A DNA stretch of 64,000 nucleotides from Formicarius rufipectus (Eukaryota; Chordata; Aves; Passeriformes; Formicariidae), in assembly GCA_013399695.1 (NCBI GenBank), contig VXAU01001099.1, positions 2,838,525 to 2,902,524 on the forward strand, read 5' to 3'. Of the stretch, positions 36,791 through 50,617 are shown piece by piece. Position numbers and translations under genes: made by a program. The notes beneath the pieces are model-generated. The model saw nothing but the letters and a program-made list of their open reading frames with translations. It made no database searches and was not told the DNA's origin. The first letter of the stretch is position 1. Every line of letters starts with the position of its first letter.

Positions 36791-39700
36791 GTAGGAATAA
36801 TTACAGGTCCTTCTCCATTTCTTCAACTGTGATTGTCATTTAGCTTATCCTCTTAGTACCATAACTTGTTTTCTCTCTTCTGGAAACTTGAAATGGAAAA
36901 TGCATTCTGGGGTTATGATGTGTTTCTTGTAGAGCAATAATTTGTACCATGTTAGTGGTTGCTGGGGATTGAGAATTCCACATGCATATACCTGAATTTG
37001 GCAAGTGGGACTGTTACTCCTGATGAGGGCTTCCTGAATGCTGCTTTTAAACACAGCTCTTGTGAATTTAGCTGGGTGGTATGAGGGAGAACCTGTTATA
37101 TCACATTTGGAAGGCATTGAAGAAATTAGTGTCTGTCTCCTTCCATCAGCGCTTTTGGGCATACTGATTCCCAAAGGGATATAGGGAATATAGTACAGGC
37201 AGCGTACCCACAATAATGTTATGCTCCTCCACAGAGAAATTAGTCTGGGCCCATTTTGGCCAAGTGGCTGAATTCCTGTACAGCCTGTTATAAATCCAGA
37301 CACAGACCTCTCAAGCCATCATGAATGCTGATAACATGGGGAGCAGAAGAGCAAGGAATGGATTGTCCTTCCAAAAAGTTGCTACTTTTCCCTCTTTGAG
37401 GTGTTCTTTAGAAAAAGGGATGTGGGAGGAGGAAGAAAAAGTTTTTCAGTTGGTACTTGAGCAGTGAATTTATAAAACTGTCTAAAACCAATCACATGTT
37501 CCCCTGAGCATTGTCCTGGCTTCTCTGTGTCCACTCCTCAGACTCCTGGTGTGCAGTGACTTTGGCACAAGTGCAGAGATCTGTCATTGTTGTAGTTGTT
37601 GCAGGATTGTGGACACAGGGAGTCATCTTTTTAGGACAGAAATTGAAACTCTCTTTTTTTACTTGCTCTTTCACATGCTTCATCAGAGTATACAGTGCAT
37701 AAAGAAATGTGAGATTTCTCATCCTGACATTTTGCAGGCTGCCTAGCAACTGTGACAGGGAGAGGGAAAAACTCCTGACCTAAGGAAAAGAAACAAGTGC
37801 TTCTCTTCCATCCACTCCAGATGCAGGCCAAAGGACTCTAGCCAAACAAAGTTCATGCCCTGATTTCCTCTAAAAAGAGTTGCTTTTGATTAGCTAAGCT
37901 CAGATAATGAGGTTTTCTCTGTAAGAGATGCTGAAAACCAACAGCTGTAGATGACACAGATGCCATGGGTGCATGCAGAAGCAGGTAGTGTGCCAGTTTA
38001 ATATTTTCCATCATTAATTAATCTCTAGTATATCTGCAACATTTCAGTAGTAGAGGGGCACCCTCAGCAGCTCACTGAACTTTGTTAGGAGAGAATCTGC
38101 TGACTCAATGCCAACATGCAAATCTCAGTCTTTATGGTAGATTAATTTATTTAATATATTGCCTGGGTTAAGTTTCAGGAAATGCTGACAGTCTCGTTAA
38201 CTGCTTCAAAATTGATTTCAAACCTTGTTGAACACCCATATTTTGTAGCATTCTGTAAATTTAAAAAATACCAACAGTCTGTCTCCAAATATGTCTTTCT
38301 AACTTGGGCAATGCACAGTTCAAATGGGAGGGTTTGCATACAGAAAGGGAGGGAGGAGGTGATTTGTCACTCCTGATGGATGACTCTCCCGCCTAGGCCT
38401 ATTCAGCATTTATCTGTGTAGGGTTGAATCAATGACGAGTCTGACTGTAATCTCCTGAAAGTTGTAATTAGGAAAATTAAGTAATGATTCTTGTCAAAGC
38501 TGACAAGTTGATATATTTCAGTGTCAGAACTGTGATTTGCCAAGCAAGCAGCTTTTCTCCCTTAACCACCTCTCAAGAAGCTGTTAGTTTTGGGGTGGGT
38601 TTGGTTTTTTTGGGTGTTGTTTTTTGTTTTGTTTTTTTCTGCTGCTAATTTATCAAAGCACAATTGGTGAAGTTTAGGCCTTTGCTCTTTCCATTTTTGT
38701 CAATGCAGATTCTGTCATTTAGAGCCCTTAGCAACCTGAGCCTTGCCCTGGAGCATTAGGTCCTGCACATCACAGTAGGTGTTAAATCATCTTTATGTAA
38801 AGTAATGCCCAGTTTAGAAATTTGTTTATCTATCTAATTTTCAAAATGGTGCAAGTTTTCCTCAGCATTATACATAAATCCTCCTGTTCTCCACCCACTG
38901 CTGTCCTGATAGCTGTGAACTTATATGTGTAGCTAATTTGTGTGATGCATTTTTATAATTGAAAAGCCTGGCCTATTTTGGGCAGCTGACAGGTTCTGTA
39001 CCCTTTGCTGGCAGTTTTCAAATGCTCCTGGTTTGCAGAAAAGCAGTGTCAAAGAGCAACATTTGTATTATTGCATGGAAACATAAATCTCTTCCCTTTT
39101 CTGAGATTTTTAAAATCTTCTTCCCCACATTTGCCAATGATGATACATATTTCTGAGGTTTGTCCTCTGTGGCTCAGGTTTTCTTTTCCTGCTTCTAATC
39201 TGCAGTGTAGTCAAAATGCTGAAACTTTATGGCATGGTGATAATTTTCTTAGCAGCAGACAGTGTTGTCAGCAATGCAGGTTGGTGATTTTAACTGTAGG
39301 ATACAGCCTAGGGCTGGATCTGCTGGGATGCTGGAGACTGTTACCAGCAGTAGGCTCGGAGTCTGTGTCTTGGTAAGTATACACCTTGTCTCCTGTTGTG
39401 CCTACTTTTTAGCAGCTGCAGAGATCCCCATACGTGCTTGATAATGAAGGATTTAAGCAGAACAAAGGAGTTTGAAAGCAAATACCCAGGTTAGAGGATA
39501 AAAATAATTTCTTTTCTGATTTGAAACAAATATTCTCAAGAGTTGACTAGATTTACAGTCTTCTTTATTCTCCTGTAACCAGACAAGAAGCAAAAGTCCC
39601 TCAATTACCAAGTTCAGGCTAGGTTGCTATGTTGTTTTTTTCCACATTATTTCTGTCGCTGGCTGAATCCAGTAGCAGCATAAACTTTTACCTCTGGGGG

Positions 39701-41653
39701 GCATTTGGCCCTTTCAGAGTCCTGTGTTATCTGAGAGCTTCTTGGAGCACACTGCTATCCAAACCAGGATGTTTGTGTCTAAGAGTTGCAACTGCTTGGT
39801 AAAGGTAGATATTTTCAACTACTGTGAATGGTTTAGATGTGCATCATCCTCCCATTTCCACATATTCCTGATGGCAGGACAAAGACAGAGGATCCCCTGG
39901 AGATTACCTCTAGACCTGTTGTCTGTGAATGTCCCTCCCAGAAGGGTGATATTTCCTACACTGTGTTTCATTAGACAGTATCTACGTCACTGCACTTGTC
40001 TGTAAGGGAAGCGAATAGTGATCTTGGCTGCCAGTAGGCAAGGCGGGGAGTCTCTGTGGAAGAAGCTGAAAGCTTACACTTGGAGTTGCTTCTGCAAAGC
40101 TTTTAAATTGCTGATTTTGACCCTAGTGATCCCTAAGAATAATTAAAGAAACTGCCAAATCAGTGAGGTGATCCTGATTGCTGGATTTGACTGTCAGGAA
40201 AAAAAACCACAACAGTAGCAGCTGACCTCTGCTGTTGGAGATGAATGCATAAGCCACTTCAACACTGCAGTCATAAACTTTTAAGATGATATGCAGCATT
40301 GATCTCCCACTACAGCTTACTGAATTACTCACTGCTAAATTCAATACGGAATTAAAGCACAAGGAGAATCCAAACAAGAGGAAAGAAGTTGGTTTGGGAA
40401 GGTGGGGGATGTTTGATTGCTTTAGTCCTACATCTCTTACGGTGTATGTGGAGCTGAAGTTCCCAGTTTTCAAAATGTTGGTAGCATTATCTCTTTTATC
40501 AAGTAAGCTACAAGGCATCTGTCTGTGGAGTGATCTTTGTCAGGGCAGAGAAGGCAGTTATCTGATGGGTGGACAAATTTCATCATAGGCTGACCTAGAT
40601 GGACTGTGCTGCCATTAGCCTAATCAAGGTAGGAGGAGGTGAGGGCAGAAAATTTGCTTTAGACATACATACATACCTACCCTGTCCATCCCAAAATCAC
40701 ATCTCCTAAGCAGGAGATTATAGAAAATTACTTGTGAATAAATGACATTGCCTTTTCTAATATATTTTTTCAGTCGTTAGGTTGAAATCCCTTTTGAAAA
40801 GAGCAGTTGCACTGATAATTATGCCATGCCAGCACTCCTCAAATTCATCCTGTCTTCTTGAAAGAAAAAAGAGAAAATATGAATAAAGCAGCTGTACCAT
40901 GAGGTGGTATAAAGATCATATTTCCCTCTGTGTAACAGTCAGATTGCCCAAGGGCTTGTGGGGCTGTCCTCCCCCAGACTGTCAGTGGAGTATGTGTGGG
41001 AGAGGAGTGACACTAAGCTCTTGGTTTCTGGAACATTTCAACCCAAAACAGCTACTGGCAGAGTGACCCCCTATGTCAAGAGTTCCTCCTTTGTCTAAGC
41101 CACCAAGAACTTTATCACCAGTGCATCCCAAGGTTCAGAAGCTGTTCCCTGTCATCTTCAACTTGGGATTCTGGTATTTGGAGTTTTGTCATTTCCCACA
41201 GAAATGATTCTGGACATTTTAAGTCTTGAATGAAGCACGGCAGCCTCCTCATATGCTAATGGAGGGCTGTGTCTGCCAAGGGAGACTGGCAAACACTGAC
41301 AAAACACTGACGGAAGTAGTGGTGTGATATTGTGTCCAACAAATGCAGAAGGAAAAAAAAACACAAACTCTTCTTCTGTACCATGTGTATCCATTTGATG
41401 CCTTGAGAATTGTTCTGGTTTGGTTGTTATTTCCTGACAGCTAAAAAATCCATGGCTCTAGCTTGACAGCTAGAAATACCACTATTCTATAAAATCACCT
41501 TTTTTTTCTATTTCTGAAAATGAGAAACAACTTTTAAATTCTTCTTATAGTCTCCAGCATGTTTAATGGGAAATATGCTGAATTGTCAAGCATCACATTT
41601 AAATAATATGAAAATCAGCATTTGTACTGCTCTGATCTATGCTTTTATTTTAG
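36791..41653 (+). other. SLC49A4: SLC49A4 intron 6
   Basis: This intron of about 4.9 kb has donor gtagga and acceptor cttttattttag. A 152-codon minus-strand open frame lies at 36845-37303, just after exon 6. A TTTTG-rich stretch occurs at about 38590-38640. No exon, RNA gene or transposon of a known family was recognised. Confidence 0.88.
36845..37303 (-). other. 152-codon antisense open frame, unassigned
   Basis: The minus strand is open from 37303 to 36845. The predicted peptide is compositionally mixed and not low in complexity, with a central hydrophobic segment (WVRCLYYIPYIPLGI). I recognise no domain or family. In 64 kb of six-frame sequence a few frames of this length are expected by chance. 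It could also be a remnant of a retroelement, but no terminal repeats or target duplications were found around it. Confidence 0.15.
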
Positions 41654-41781
41654 GTTTGCAGATTTTATCAGGGGTATGCTGAAGTTTATACTGCTGCTGC
41701 TTTTGTCTGGAGCAACATTAGCATCAACCTGGTTCACCCTCACCTGTCTAACTAGTGTCACTCATCTGCCTTTAACCACAG
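41654..41781 (+). CDS. SLC49A4: SLC49A4 exon 7 (helix 9)
   Basis: The exon has 128 bases between acceptor cttttattttag and donor gtatcg. One base completes Arg, then 42 codons run from [17 protein letters not shown] to THLPLTT, and the final g is shared with exon 8 (g|ct, Ala). Helix 9 is the strongly hydrophobic [17 protein letters not shown], after the cytosolic turn ADFIRGMLK that is typical of the region between helices 8 and 9 in MFS proteins. The final THLPLTT is the luminal connector to helix 10. The reading frame agrees with the exons on both sides. Confidence 0.97.
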
Positions 41782-44286
41782 GTATCGACAATTATTTTAA
41801 TTTCTGTTATTTATAATTGATACTGTAGGCAGATATTTGCAGTCTTTACTATCTTATAACATGGTTTGGTATCTTTAGTAATACAGTAGTTTTATTAAGA
41901 CAAAAAAAAATGCGTTTAGAAAGCTGAAATATCTTTACCAGCTTCGAATAACCTCATAAAAAGGTTTTAAATTTAGAAAACTCAATAATGATAACCCAGA
42001 ATACACACTTTAATTTGATTTGGGGACAAAGTGTTTTTCTGTTTTGAGTCTTTTGGAATAACTGAGGTGAGAAATCAAGAAAAATCAGATGAATGGGAGT
42101 AGTGTTGCATGTAAGAAACAGTGATATGTCTGGGAATTTAGGGGTTTGAAACTTACATCAGTTATTGGAAAGATGTGGTGCATTTCAAACCGAGGTGACT
42201 CGTAGTATTTTCAGCCCTCTGAATCTGTCCCTGCACATTGCTGTCCTCTTTTTTCTGCACCTGCATTCAGATTCAGGGAACTCTTCCAGCTCAGAATTAA
42301 CTCAGCCTACGCCTCAAAAAGACAGGAAAAAAAGCTGTTGGCACGAGTGGGGGAAAAGCTCAGAGGTCTACTCAGGCTGCCAGTGAGCTGTACCCTTAGT
42401 CGAAAATTAGAGCTGCTTAGTTCTTAAAACTCTGTCCTTCACCTTATTATCTGCACCAAAGGACTGATCCACCTGTGATTCCAAGACCTTCAACAGAGTA
42501 ATGAGTTACAGTAAAACTTAAGCCATCGAGATTTAAAAATACACTTACTTAGTAAAGAATTCTGTAAATCCATTTTAAATAAAGTGCCATCTTTGTTAAA
42601 GGCAATATATGCATTATAGGAGAAAACAAAACTTTCTTCCCCCATTTTTAATAAAAGCGTTTGGTGTGGAGAGTAGAATAGAGAATTCTGCTTTACTCAA
42701 ATTAACTTTGAGTTTCAGTAAGTGTCCTTGGCCAATTTCAAATGTCACAACTATAAACGAAAGTGGGTACAGCAAATTGAAATACATGATCAATTCAGGA
42801 GCAGCACCATCTGGATGGATAGGTCAGGTTTGTGCTTTATCTTGAAATTTCAGCATTTTCAAAAAAATCTGCTTAAATAAAAACATAATTTAATCAATAA
42901 ACAAATCAAATTTCATGATGGCTGTTGTCATACCAAATGACTGCACTTTTCCATCAAATATAAAATAAATGCAATAAAGCTTTTTTCTTGTGCTTGCCTG
43001 CTTTGTCACTAGAAACCTGCAGTAATATAAATTTTTACAGTAACTCTATCCTCTGAATTGATGCAACAAGCCAAACACATAAATGTCTCTCCAAGTCTAT
43101 GCATAAGAATGAAGCGGAAAGGTTTCGAGAGGTGAAAGTCATTATGTACCTGCTCACCAGCATTCCAAAACAAAACTGATAGAGCTCTCTCGCATTTTAT
43201 GTTTTTTGGTTTTTTTTTTTTAAAGAATGCAGCATGGAACATAGGTTCTGTGAGAATTCTTGCTTGTTTATAGCATGTAGGTGCATTGCAGTGGGTTTTT
43301 TGGACAGGTGATCCACTGTCAGGACATAAAAATATGTAAGGTATTTGAGGTTTGATATACAGTATCCTAAACTAGCATCCCTTGATAAAAATCTAGGGAT
43401 TGGATTCTTTTCATGCTGTTACCGTTCCTCTTAAAATGGATGATCCCCTAGATTAAATTGTAATTATATTTTAGAGTTTTCTGTCAGTGCTGTTCTTATG
43501 TATGTCACTATAAATATTGAACGCTTTTCTTTAAAACACAAGCTTGTTTTGAATAGAAGTGCCAACCATGTGGTGCATTCCTTAAAAGAAGAAAAAAGGC
43601 ACTCTAAAGCATCAGGGTCTAATGTGCAGGCACCAAATAAGAACTCTTTTATCTTATGTTTAAATTTTATAGATAGATGGTGGGGGAAGGTTCATATCAG
43701 GCTTTTCTCATTTGAGTTCATATAAAATAGATGTAATATGCCTGTTCAAATAGACTTCTTGTACACAGAAAAGCAGTGGTATATCTTTATGAAATATGCT
43801 GTTATGGATGAAAACACGCAAGCTAATTTAAGCTAATTTATAGGCTTTCATGCTAGATTATTCCTCAATGTAATGATGCAATATGATGATGACCTCTGCA
43901 TTCACAGTAATTGGGAGAAACGGTACATTTGAATTGATTTGGATGAACTTTTTTTTTTCTCCTCCTTTTAATTAAAAGTTTGAGATGTAGAGTATATCAG
44001 AGTACAGATACAGGAGGTCAAATGCAGGCCGTGGGCTGACAACTTTGGGAAGTGATTTGTAGTAACTGGTAAAGGTGGAAGTCACACTGCATACTCAGTG
44101 GACTAATGTTGACAGTGGGCTGCCAGGTAGTTATCCTCTGTGTGTTTCTGTAGAGAGGGAAGATGTGCAAAACAAAAGCAGCCATCATTGTGGGGTTTTT
44201 TAACTCGTTCGTATTTTCTTTTTTCTTTATTTTCTTTTTTCACCCCTCTTTTTTCTTGTAGTTTGCTTTTTATATCTTTAGTTCCT

Positions 44287-44307
44287 TTATTATTATTATT
44301 ATTATTC
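44287..44307 (+). repeat. (TTA)n microsatellite
   Basis: About six to seven TTA units preceded by a T/C-rich block at about 44218-44270. It lies in intron 7. Confidence 0.85.
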
Positions 44308-47300
44308 TTTTCAGAAGAGGTCCATGTAATGCTTTTGTATCCCAGAGCCACTTTGCAGGCAGCACTGAACACCTGCTGCAAAGCAGGAATTGTGTTGCTG
44401 AGAGCAGCAGGGTTTGATGTTGCCAGAAGGTTAATAGGCTCCTCCAACTCCTTCCTGCCCTGTGGCAAAGAGCACGAGTGTTGGGCTTGGCAGTGCTACA
44501 GCGCCAGTGATGGATCTCAGTTTACACACTCAGCCTTATTCAGATACTGAGGCAGACCAAACAGGGTTCAAAACTGATAGGGAAACTTGTGAGAGTGTAC
44601 ATTTGATCTCTTCATCCATCTAGCTCCCATTTTGGGAGGGACTTCCCTCTCTTCTCTGGGCCTGCCTCCAGTGTCATTGTCTGGAACAAGTCAGACTTTA
44701 CCCTACAAAACCACAAGTATTGCCATCTTCAGCAGTACCTAGAAACTGCTAAAATACATGATCTGGCAGACTGCTGAATCAAAAGGGAGCTCTTCCACAG
44801 GACAGGACTGTCATTTTGATGAGGAGACAAGACATCTCATGGGTGCCTTTGTACTGGCCCAGGTGTTATGTGAGGCTTCACCACAGAGATGAAGGCTGGT
44901 TAGATCATATCATCATCTCCCCATCTCCCTGAGTCCAAAAATAGTCTTTTACTTTAGCATGTGGATATTGGGTGACATACATGCTCATTTCCCTCTTCTG
45001 AAAACCCTCTGCCAATCTCCCACCTGTCTCCAGAGCAAGCACTTAGGTGGGTATGTTTTCATGGAAACTGACTTTTTAAATGCTAAAAAGATGAGAGAGT
45101 TTGGCCAATTATTCATCCTAAGGAGAAGGGAAGACAATATCTAAAGATTTGTTTTTAAAATACAAACAAGCCAACCTCATATTTTAATCAATATTCTTTG
45201 GAGCAGTTTTAGTAATGTCTGGTCTAAACATTGGGGGAGGAAATGTAGTTGAAAAAATGGTCACAGCAAAATATATTTTCCTGACCTTGTTTGTATAATA
45301 TTCTCCTAATTCCTTGTAAATAGGCAGGACATAATTGAAAGATACTTCTTACAAAATATAATTACGTAGAATAGAGACCTTTAATGCAGATATTAAAAAT
45401 CAGTGGCTGCATTTGAGTTTTTTTTTTTAAAATGATACTCTTTAGCATTGTTTGTATTGAGTAATGCCTACATTGCTTTACATTTGCATAATATGCTCCA
45501 TTTTTCCTCCAGCCATGGAGGAAGACAAATTTTCTTTCAGTTGCTGACTTCTTAATGTGTCTCCAAAAGATTTTATAAAAAGTGTATTCAAAGTCATATA
45601 TATGAACTATAACAGCCAGTGTGGGGGGGGGAAAGAAAGCAAGGCAGTAACGATACAGTGCCATCATAACTACTGTATCATCTGTCTAAAACACCTCTCA
45701 TCAGCTAATCACAGCTCTCCAAAAACCTTGATTCTGGAATTAGTTTATATTTTAAGCAAGCCTGAATTTTATTTTAAGAAATCTTAATTTTAATGTGTAT
45801 TATTTGCATTTCAGTTTCAAAGACAATTTTACGTACACATTGAGCATTAAAACAGTTTTCTCCATTGAAGTCCCAGTGCAGCTGCTGATCTGTTTTTCTG
45901 TGCCAAGCTCATTGTTAGTTTGCTTTGTACTGAACTTCATTATGTGAATTTATGTACAATGGGATACTTCGACCCAAAATAATTGTGTAAGGCATTGTAA
46001 TGCCAATTTCGGTATCTTGCCACTTTGTATTGCTGATAGTATCTTTGGATACAAATACTAGCATTTTCCAAAAATTGATATGCAATGCTAGTTGTTCACA
46101 GCTCAGATTGAATGTTTTCAGCATAGCATATCAAGAATATTCTAATATTTATGAGCACATTCAGCAGAAGTTTGCTTTACAAAATCTTTTTGAGTGGTGC
46201 ATGGCAGACACTCTGAATACGGTGGCAACTCCATGAGTTGATGACTGTATTTAGGTTAAGCAGCCTACACTTTTATTTTCAGGTTCAACAGATTGAACAT
46301 TATAAACACATCTGTCTCTCTGTCCTCATCTACAAAGCACAGTACTGAAAAAGAGAGATGTTAGTTATTTAATACTGATTGGTTTATTATTTCAGTTTAA
46401 TTCTTTTACTATAAACAAGATGTGCTTGACAAGTATAATGCAGGGGGACCCAGAGAATAAAACAGTGGCCTGAAAACACTAACCTGCTTATGGCTGTAGG
46501 CAAATCATTACCCCCCACTCCTGCTGTGCTTTTCCCACTCACAAGATGGGAGTAATGACCTTTGTTTTGCTGACAGCTTCTGTAACTCCACAGATAGAAG
46601 AGTGCTTAGAGAAGAACTTATTTAGTGTGTTTATCTGAAAGTGGTTTAAAAAACCAGTGTTAAACACTATACAGTGCTTGGCATTTAAGAGGAGCATTTC
46701 AGGGATGAATACCTATGAATCTGGCCACTTCAAATATCCACTGATAGCAAACATTAAATATTGTGTAATTTCCAGCTCCCTCTTTTATTTCTTAAGGCTT
46801 GCTCAGTAATTTCTAAAGTCCTTAGTTCTCGTAACTGAGTGCTCTGCTTTCAAAGTGAATTCCACTTGCTTTTCTCATGAGAAGTATATAGAACAAATTA
46901 AATTTGATCAGATTTTTGGTTACTTTCAAAACTATATCATGAGATAACAATTTGATCAGTGCATGCCGGAATGGAAATCCAAGCAATGAAACATATTGAT
47001 GTTATAAACGTACACTGTAGAGACATCTTTCTTCTATTGTGTTTTTTGTTCCTATAAATGAATTACAGTAAAATTTACTGTCTTACCTTGAGGGAGTCAC
47101 ATTTCTCATGGAAAAATTAAGGGAAACTTTTTCCATGACTTTTCTTACCATGGCCAGTGGCAAGAATTAGATTATAGGGAGGTTTCATTATACTTTAACA
47201 GGCTTTAGATTTTGGTAGGAACTAACTTTGAATTGTTCAAGTCATTCATGGGGATACTGAAGCACTGAAGTCAACAAAGCCTGAATCCACATGAGGCATT

Positions 47301-48660
47301 ATCCTTTCACTTTGACACTTAGGATATAGTTATAATAGGCAATAACAAAGTGCCCTAGATATCCATAGGTTTTGCTTTAAATTGTATGCTGCACCCAAGA
47401 GAACATACTTCATTGTATTTACTTTCCTGTTTATCCATATAAAATTTGTGTATGTCTTGGCTCAGTGTTTCTCAGAAGAGAACTGTTACAAAATGTACAG
47501 AGTTCAAGAGATTCTGGCAGACGACTTTGGAAGAAGATACTGTACCACCTGCTTGCAGTTGATACAGCATTGCCTGTGTAAATTTATCTGAAAATGTTTA
47601 TTTTAAAGAAATGGTAATATTTCATATTCTTATTTAAAAATCAGCCACGATACTTGTGCCAGTTGCTGATAAGAGCTAGTCACATCACTTGAGGTCCTTC
47701 CATCAGTTTCATTTGGGTTTGGATCAGACTCTGTAGTTATACATTTAGTGGTAGTATAATTTAAGAGTAAATTGCTAAACATGTTGCAGAACATCCTGGA
47801 AGATTCTGGAAAATTGTTTGGATGTCAGAGATACTTGAGTCTCCGTCTGCTGTGTTGCAAGCTCATCTGGGGACACCAAGTGAATGCTGTCATTTAAATC
47901 ACTTCCCTGTTTGAATTCCTCATTTTTCCCCTATTTTTTTTTTTTAAAAATTGTTACAAAGCTTTTGGCACAGCTTGTGGTTGGGAGAAAAGAAAGTCTT
48001 TTTCTGGGATACAGGCATGTATTTGCCATCCAATAGCTGAAAGACTGTAGAAGAGATGACAACAAGAAGGAACCTTCCTTCTTACCGCTTTTTCTTCTCT
48101 CTGTTGTAAGCCACTGTATCACCATCAGTCCCAAGTCAGTGCATTGCTTCATCTAACTGGTAATCTCTGGTGCTAGTATCAAGCACAGTTTATTCCTTGC
48201 TTCCTTCCTGGCCAGGAGAATGAGTGCTGAGGGAATAGCATGTGTTGCCTCATAGCTCAAACATGAACATGACAAGATGAAGCATGGCTTGAGCCTCCTG
48301 CTGCAGCAGCTCCTGGCCAGTTCTCTTGAAGCAGCTGTGCTTTGAGTGGGTGTTTTGCCTTTCCTGATCTTTTTGCAGTATCCAACCTGAGAAATAGCTG
48401 CTTAATGCACATAAACATGTTTTAAATTATTTCAATTAATGTCATGTTTTAGGAAGCCTAGCCCAGTTCCATTGTTGATGTCCATAGCTGCCACTGCCTT
48501 GAATACATAACTTTACACATAGTTTCATAGGCAGTTACTTCTTTTTCCGAAGAAAAGTGATCTTTTTTTATACTAATAGCATGACATACTTCCCCACTGT
48601 ATGCCTATCCAGGCTAGTTGGTAGCTCTTAGGACATAATGTTAGCTTCTTGGTAAATCGT

Positions 48661-48727
48661 ATTTTTTTTAATCCTTTTCTTTTTTCTTTTTTGTGTTTTT
48701 TTTTTGTTTGTTTTGTTTTGTTTTTTT
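48661..48727 (+). repeat. T-rich / (TTTTG)n low-complexity tract
   Basis: T runs broken by C and then G, ending in gtttgttttgttttgttttttt. It lies in intron 7, and a cag about 5 bases later (tttttttgtcag) looks like an acceptor but leads to no recognisable exon. Confidence 0.8.
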
Positions 48728-50573
48728 GTCAGTGCTTTCATATTCATTTTCAATTACTGTCATTAAGATTGGCTTAATTGAAGGAACATTTGCTGTAACT
48801 TTAGCAGATGTTCTTCTGCAGACTAAAACCATGATAATTGTTTGTGTTCATTCAATGCAAGGTCACTGTAATGGAAAGTAAATAGTCTCTGTTAATAGGT
48901 AATATTCTCCCTGCTATCTTGTTGCCTATGAGCTGGAATGTGAGATACACTATTTAGTGTGTGGAATAAAAAGCGAAAAACCACTTTTGAACTCTTACTT
49001 TACTTCTTTCTATTACTTATTTTTCTGAAACTGCCTATCTTGTCTTTGAGTTTTTTGTCTAATTGACCAGTTGGTTTTGTGACTTAGTTGCCAAATTAAT
49101 GGGATAAGTTTATTTGTATATCACGGAGGATGACCCTGGGTTATTTACAGATACATAAAATAAAAAACAGCTTCCCATCACTACAGTATGTACCCATTAA
49201 GGAAGGCTTTCAGATGTGCACATCTCCTTCATATTCAGAGCTTCTTTTTGTGGTTTACCAGTTAAAAGCTGTCATATCCATTAGATGTTAGAACTTAAAT
49301 TGGCATCTACTGGATGCTGTATTCTGTCTGTCCTTTTGCTGTGACATTTCAGCTTATTAATTCCAAGGCTGTGTGTATCTAGATGTAGACCTTGTTTTGT
49401 CACTATTACCTGTGATCTCAGCTGGGCTGCTGACATTGGGATTTGGCTGGCAGTTTTTGGTGTGCACACACAAGGTGGGTAATACTCTGGGGCAACCAAA
49501 GGGTGATGCTGAAGCTGCTTTGCTCCTGGTAGTATGGAAGGGTGAGGCATATGCTGGTGTGTGTATTTGTGTGACTGTTGTGACAGGGAAATGTGAGGGT
49601 GTCATTCCTAAAGTACAGTTATTGAACTTGTTTGCTTATGCTCTGGTGGTCTTAATACATTTTAGTAAGTGATAACTTATGATGTAGATAACTAACATCT
49701 TTTAAACCAACAAATCTATTTTGACAGCTTCTGTTTGTTTTATGGAGACTTTGGCAACTACTAGATTAACTAAATTTTGAAGTTTTGGTCTTTTAAGTGG
49801 GTCTTAATCTGAGGTGAATATTTTTTACGTAATCTCAGTGACTCTTAAGTTTCTAGAAATTCTTGGTCTATGGATTGTCTCCATTCAGAGGCATGTGATT
49901 CCCTTTTCCTGACTGTTGCTCTTTATGGAAGATGTTTCAGCCCTCCTGCAGGGATGTTGCCTCACTCTGTATGCAGCTCCACTTTTGATGGTGTTACTGT
50001 GGCTTTCAAGCAGCTTCACGACTATTTCTGCTGTTTGAGTGCCTGATACAGAATTACAGCTGGCTACCACCTTCTCTTCTTTGGGGAAAGTTCTGAAAGT
50101 GTTCTCGAGAAGTTATCTATAGGTATCTTCCACTGAGTGTAATAAGGGGCAGATGTTCATTTGCCTTAAGAGATTCTTCTATTTCATTTATGTGTTGGTT
50201 TCAAATAGCTGATATGGCTGGATTTTCTGGCTACCCCTGGTAGCAGTTAGAGACAGTCAGAGCAATATGCAATGGTGTTTGAGGTAACCAGGAGTTCAAA
50301 GAGTGGCTCATGAAATTTTAAATACTGGTGAGGACTTGCAGTAAAAATCTATGGATCTTTTAAGTAGGGAATCTGTTCTTCAGTGTTAGCTAGAAGAACC
50401 CATTGGGAAGAAACACCCTAATACTGGTTTGGTGTTTCTTCTTCCTCTCTGACGACTTCTGGGCATACGTTGCATTGATTTCTTTGATTTATTCTGCAGT
50501 TCATGATAAGAGAATTTAAGAGTTGGAAAAGCTACTATATTTGGGGGGAGCGGGAGAGCAGTTGGGAGTGGAT

Positions 50574-50617
50574 GTTTTTGTTTGGTTTGTTTGGTTTTTT
50601 TGGTTTTGTTTGTTTCC
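50574..50617 (+). repeat. (TTTGG)n low-complexity tract
   Basis: Repeated TTTGG/TTTGT units in intron 7. The antisense open frame 50535-51032 reads through this tract as a run of Lys and Pro, which supports treating that frame as chance. Confidence 0.8.

Noticed and set aside
44103..44550. Overlapping 121- and 136-codon frames on opposite strands
   Set aside because: Both pass through the T/C-rich and TTA repeat tracts, and neither shows a domain or splice-site boundaries.
48700..48890. A cryptic exon after the T-rich tract
   Set aside because: An acceptor-like tttttttgtcag is present, but the frame after it has no similarity to SLC49A4, and the SLC49A4 exons on both sides already join in phase.
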